Positions 62,890-64,000 of a DNA stretch of 64,000 bases are shown in pieces. The DNA is taken from positions 1,343,348-1,407,347 of the forward strand of contig NC_017946.1 in the NCBI RefSeq assembly GCF_000263735.1, in the 5' to 3' direction. The translations under genes and the position numbers were made by a program. How positions within the stretch are numbered: position 1 is the stretch's first letter; each line of letters begins with the position of its first letter. The stretch comes from Pyrococcus sp. ST04 (lineage in GTDB: Archaea > Methanobacteriota_B > Thermococci > Thermococcales > Thermococcaceae). The notes beneath the pieces are model-generated. The model saw only the letters and a list, made by a program, of their open reading frames with translations. It did no database searches and was not told where the DNA came from.

Positions 62890-64000
62890 ATGAGCTTGGA
62901 AGCTCTTTTTAATCCAAAAAGCATTGCTGTTATAGGTGCTTCTTCAAAGCCAGGAAAGATAGGATACGCAATCATGAAAAACCTAATTGAGTACGGCTAT
63001 GAAGGCAAGATATACCCAGTAAACATTAAAGGAGGAGAAATGGAAATTAGTGGGAGGAAATTTAAGGTTTACAAGAGCATACTTGAGATTCCGGATGAAG
63101 TTGATATGGCAGTCATAGTTGTTCCAGCTAAGTTTGTCCCCCAAGTTGTTGAGGAGTGTGGACAAAAGGGAGTCAAGGTAGTTCCAATAATAAGTTCAGG
63201 ATTTGGTGAGCTTGGAGAAGAAGGAAAGAAGGTTGAGCAACAACTAGTCGAAACTGCAAAGAAGTATGGAATGAGAATTCTAGGGCCAAATATTTTCGGA
63301 GTTGTTTATACCCCAGCAAAACTTAACGCAACTTTTGGACCAACTGATGTTCTCCCAGGTCCTTTGGCTTTGATAAGCCAGAGTGGAGCACTAGGAATAG
63401 CCCTCATGGGATGGACAATCTTAGAAAAGATAGGGCTCTCAGCGGTAGTTAGTGTTGGAAATAAGGCAGATATCGACGATGCAGATCTCTTAGAATTCTT
63501 CAAAAACGACGACAACACGAAGGCAATTCTGATATACATGGAAGGAGTTAAAGACGGAAGAAGGTTCATGGAAGTCGCCAAGGAAGTGAGCAAGAAGAAG
63601 CCCATAATTGTAATAAAGGCAGGAAGAAGTGAAAGAGGTGCAAAAGCAGCGGCTTCACATACTGGTTCATTAGCTGGAAGTGACACAATATACAGTGCTG
63701 CTTTCAAGCAGAGTGGGGTCTTAAGAGCACTAACAATAGGAGAAGCCTTCGACTGGGCAAGAGCCCTAAGCAACCTGCCTGAGCCTCAAGGGGACAATGT
63801 TGTGATAATAACAAACGGTGGTGGAATAGGAGTTATGGCAACTGATGCCGCAGAAGAGGAGGGCCTAAAACTTTATGATGACCTCGAACAGCTTAAAATC
63901 TTTGCAAACCACATGCCACCATTTGGAAGCTACAAGAATCCCGTTGACCTAACTGGAATGGCCGATGGAAAGAGCTATGAAGGGGCAATTAGAGATGCAC
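62890..64000 (+). CDS. acdA: ADP-forming acetyl-CoA synthetase alpha subunit (partial)
   Basis: Makes ATP from acetyl-CoA at the end of sugar and peptide fermentation. The CoA-binding N-terminus MSLEALFNPKSIAVIGASSKPGKIGYAIMKNLIEYG, SQSGALGIALMGW and the phospho-histidine motif AAASHTGSLAGSD are present. 370 codons are visible before the window ends; the family length is about 460. It closely resembles the acetate-preferring isoform I of P. furiosus. The ATG at 62890 has GGGGTGAT at 5 nt. The beta subunit is encoded elsewhere in Pyrococcus and is not seen here. Confidence 0.95.
   Translation, partial: MSLEALFNPKSIAVIGASSKPGKIGYAIMKNLIEYGYEGKIYPVNIKGGEMEISGRKFKVYKSILEIPDEVDMAVIVVPAKFVPQVVEECGQKGVKVVPIISSGFGELGEEGKKVEQQLVETAKKYGMRILGPNIFGVVYTPAKLNATFGPTDVLPGPLALISQSGALGIALMGWTILEKIGLSAVVSVGNKADIDDADLLEFFKNDDNTKAILIYMEGVKDGRRFMEVAKEVSKKKPIIVIKAGRSERGAKAAASHTGSLAGSDTIYSAAFKQSGVLRALTIGEAFDWARALSNLPEPQGDNVVIITNGGGIGVMATDAAEEEGLKLYDDLEQLKIFANHMPPFGSYKNPVDLTGMADGKSYEGAIRDA

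Overview
The window is about 41% G+C and carries gene content and gene order typical of Thermococcales. The closest match I recognise is Pyrococcus: TFB, a KH-beta-CASP termination factor, RNase P Pop5, EF-1alpha next to S10, a GH57 branching enzyme, superoxide reductase, glycerol-1-phosphate dehydrogenase and ADP-forming acetyl-CoA synthetase. Promoters are archaeal (BRE plus TATA about 25 nt before the start), many genes have GGAGGTGAT-like ribosome binding sites, and tRNAs encode CCA. A surface chitinase and small differences in well-known proteins suggest a Pyrococcus species other than the best-known reference strains. I do not assign a species.

Layout. Positions 1-15.5 kb hold mainly minus-strand housekeeping blocks: a threonine-synthase-like protein with a C-terminal winged helix and an Arg at the PLP-lysine position, the RNA 3'-end factor aCPSF1/FttA, proteasome beta, TrmY, FKBP, the S-layer protein, a radical SAM enzyme, a panE/DUF47/serA run and a branching enzyme. 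Positions 15.6-29.9 kb hold ribosome quality control (RqcH, Pelota), CoA synthesis, DNA repair (Udg4), archaeal lipid synthesis (EgsA), ArgS, Pop5 and TFB. Positions 30-38.9 kb are translation-rich (S10, EF-1alpha, L7Ae-S28e-L24e, three tRNAs), with lipoate ligase, a CDF metal exporter, rhomboid and endonuclease III. Positions 39-48.8 kb are the most accessory part: an aminotransferase, chitinase, a PadR/ABC-2 export operon, fluoride channel plus DUF190, and a GNAT-ABC fusion. Positions 48.8-64 kb hold oxygen defence (flavodiiron protein, superoxide reductase, CoA-disulfide reductase), a KaiC-like cluster, the stomatin/NfeD protease pair, glycogen phosphorylase with macro-domain and DUF835 genes, PyrD and AcdA.

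Non-coding content. I find four good C/D-box sRNAs (20308, 31914, 34139, 34219), four tRNAs (one with an intron) and an unusually G+C-rich, hairpin-dense segment at 32885-33139 that looks like a structured RNA. That segment ends in a palindromic IS200/IS605-like right end. Six copies of this palindrome are scattered between 32.8 and 48.7 kb. Two, in direct orientation, bracket the chitinase gene, two in inverted orientation bracket a Cys-bearing HTH regulator, and one supplies the last codons and stop of the CDF transporter. I interpret them as non-autonomous or decayed IS605-type (PATE-like) elements. A 47-codon transposase-like remnant lies just upstream of one copy.

How the genes fit together: maltodextrin and glycogen turnover (GlgP, GH57 branching enzyme), external chitin use and energy capture by AcdA suit a fermentative hyperthermophile. 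The flavodiiron/SOR/CoADR block gives oxygen tolerance. L7Ae in the window is the protein that would bind the C/D sRNAs found here.
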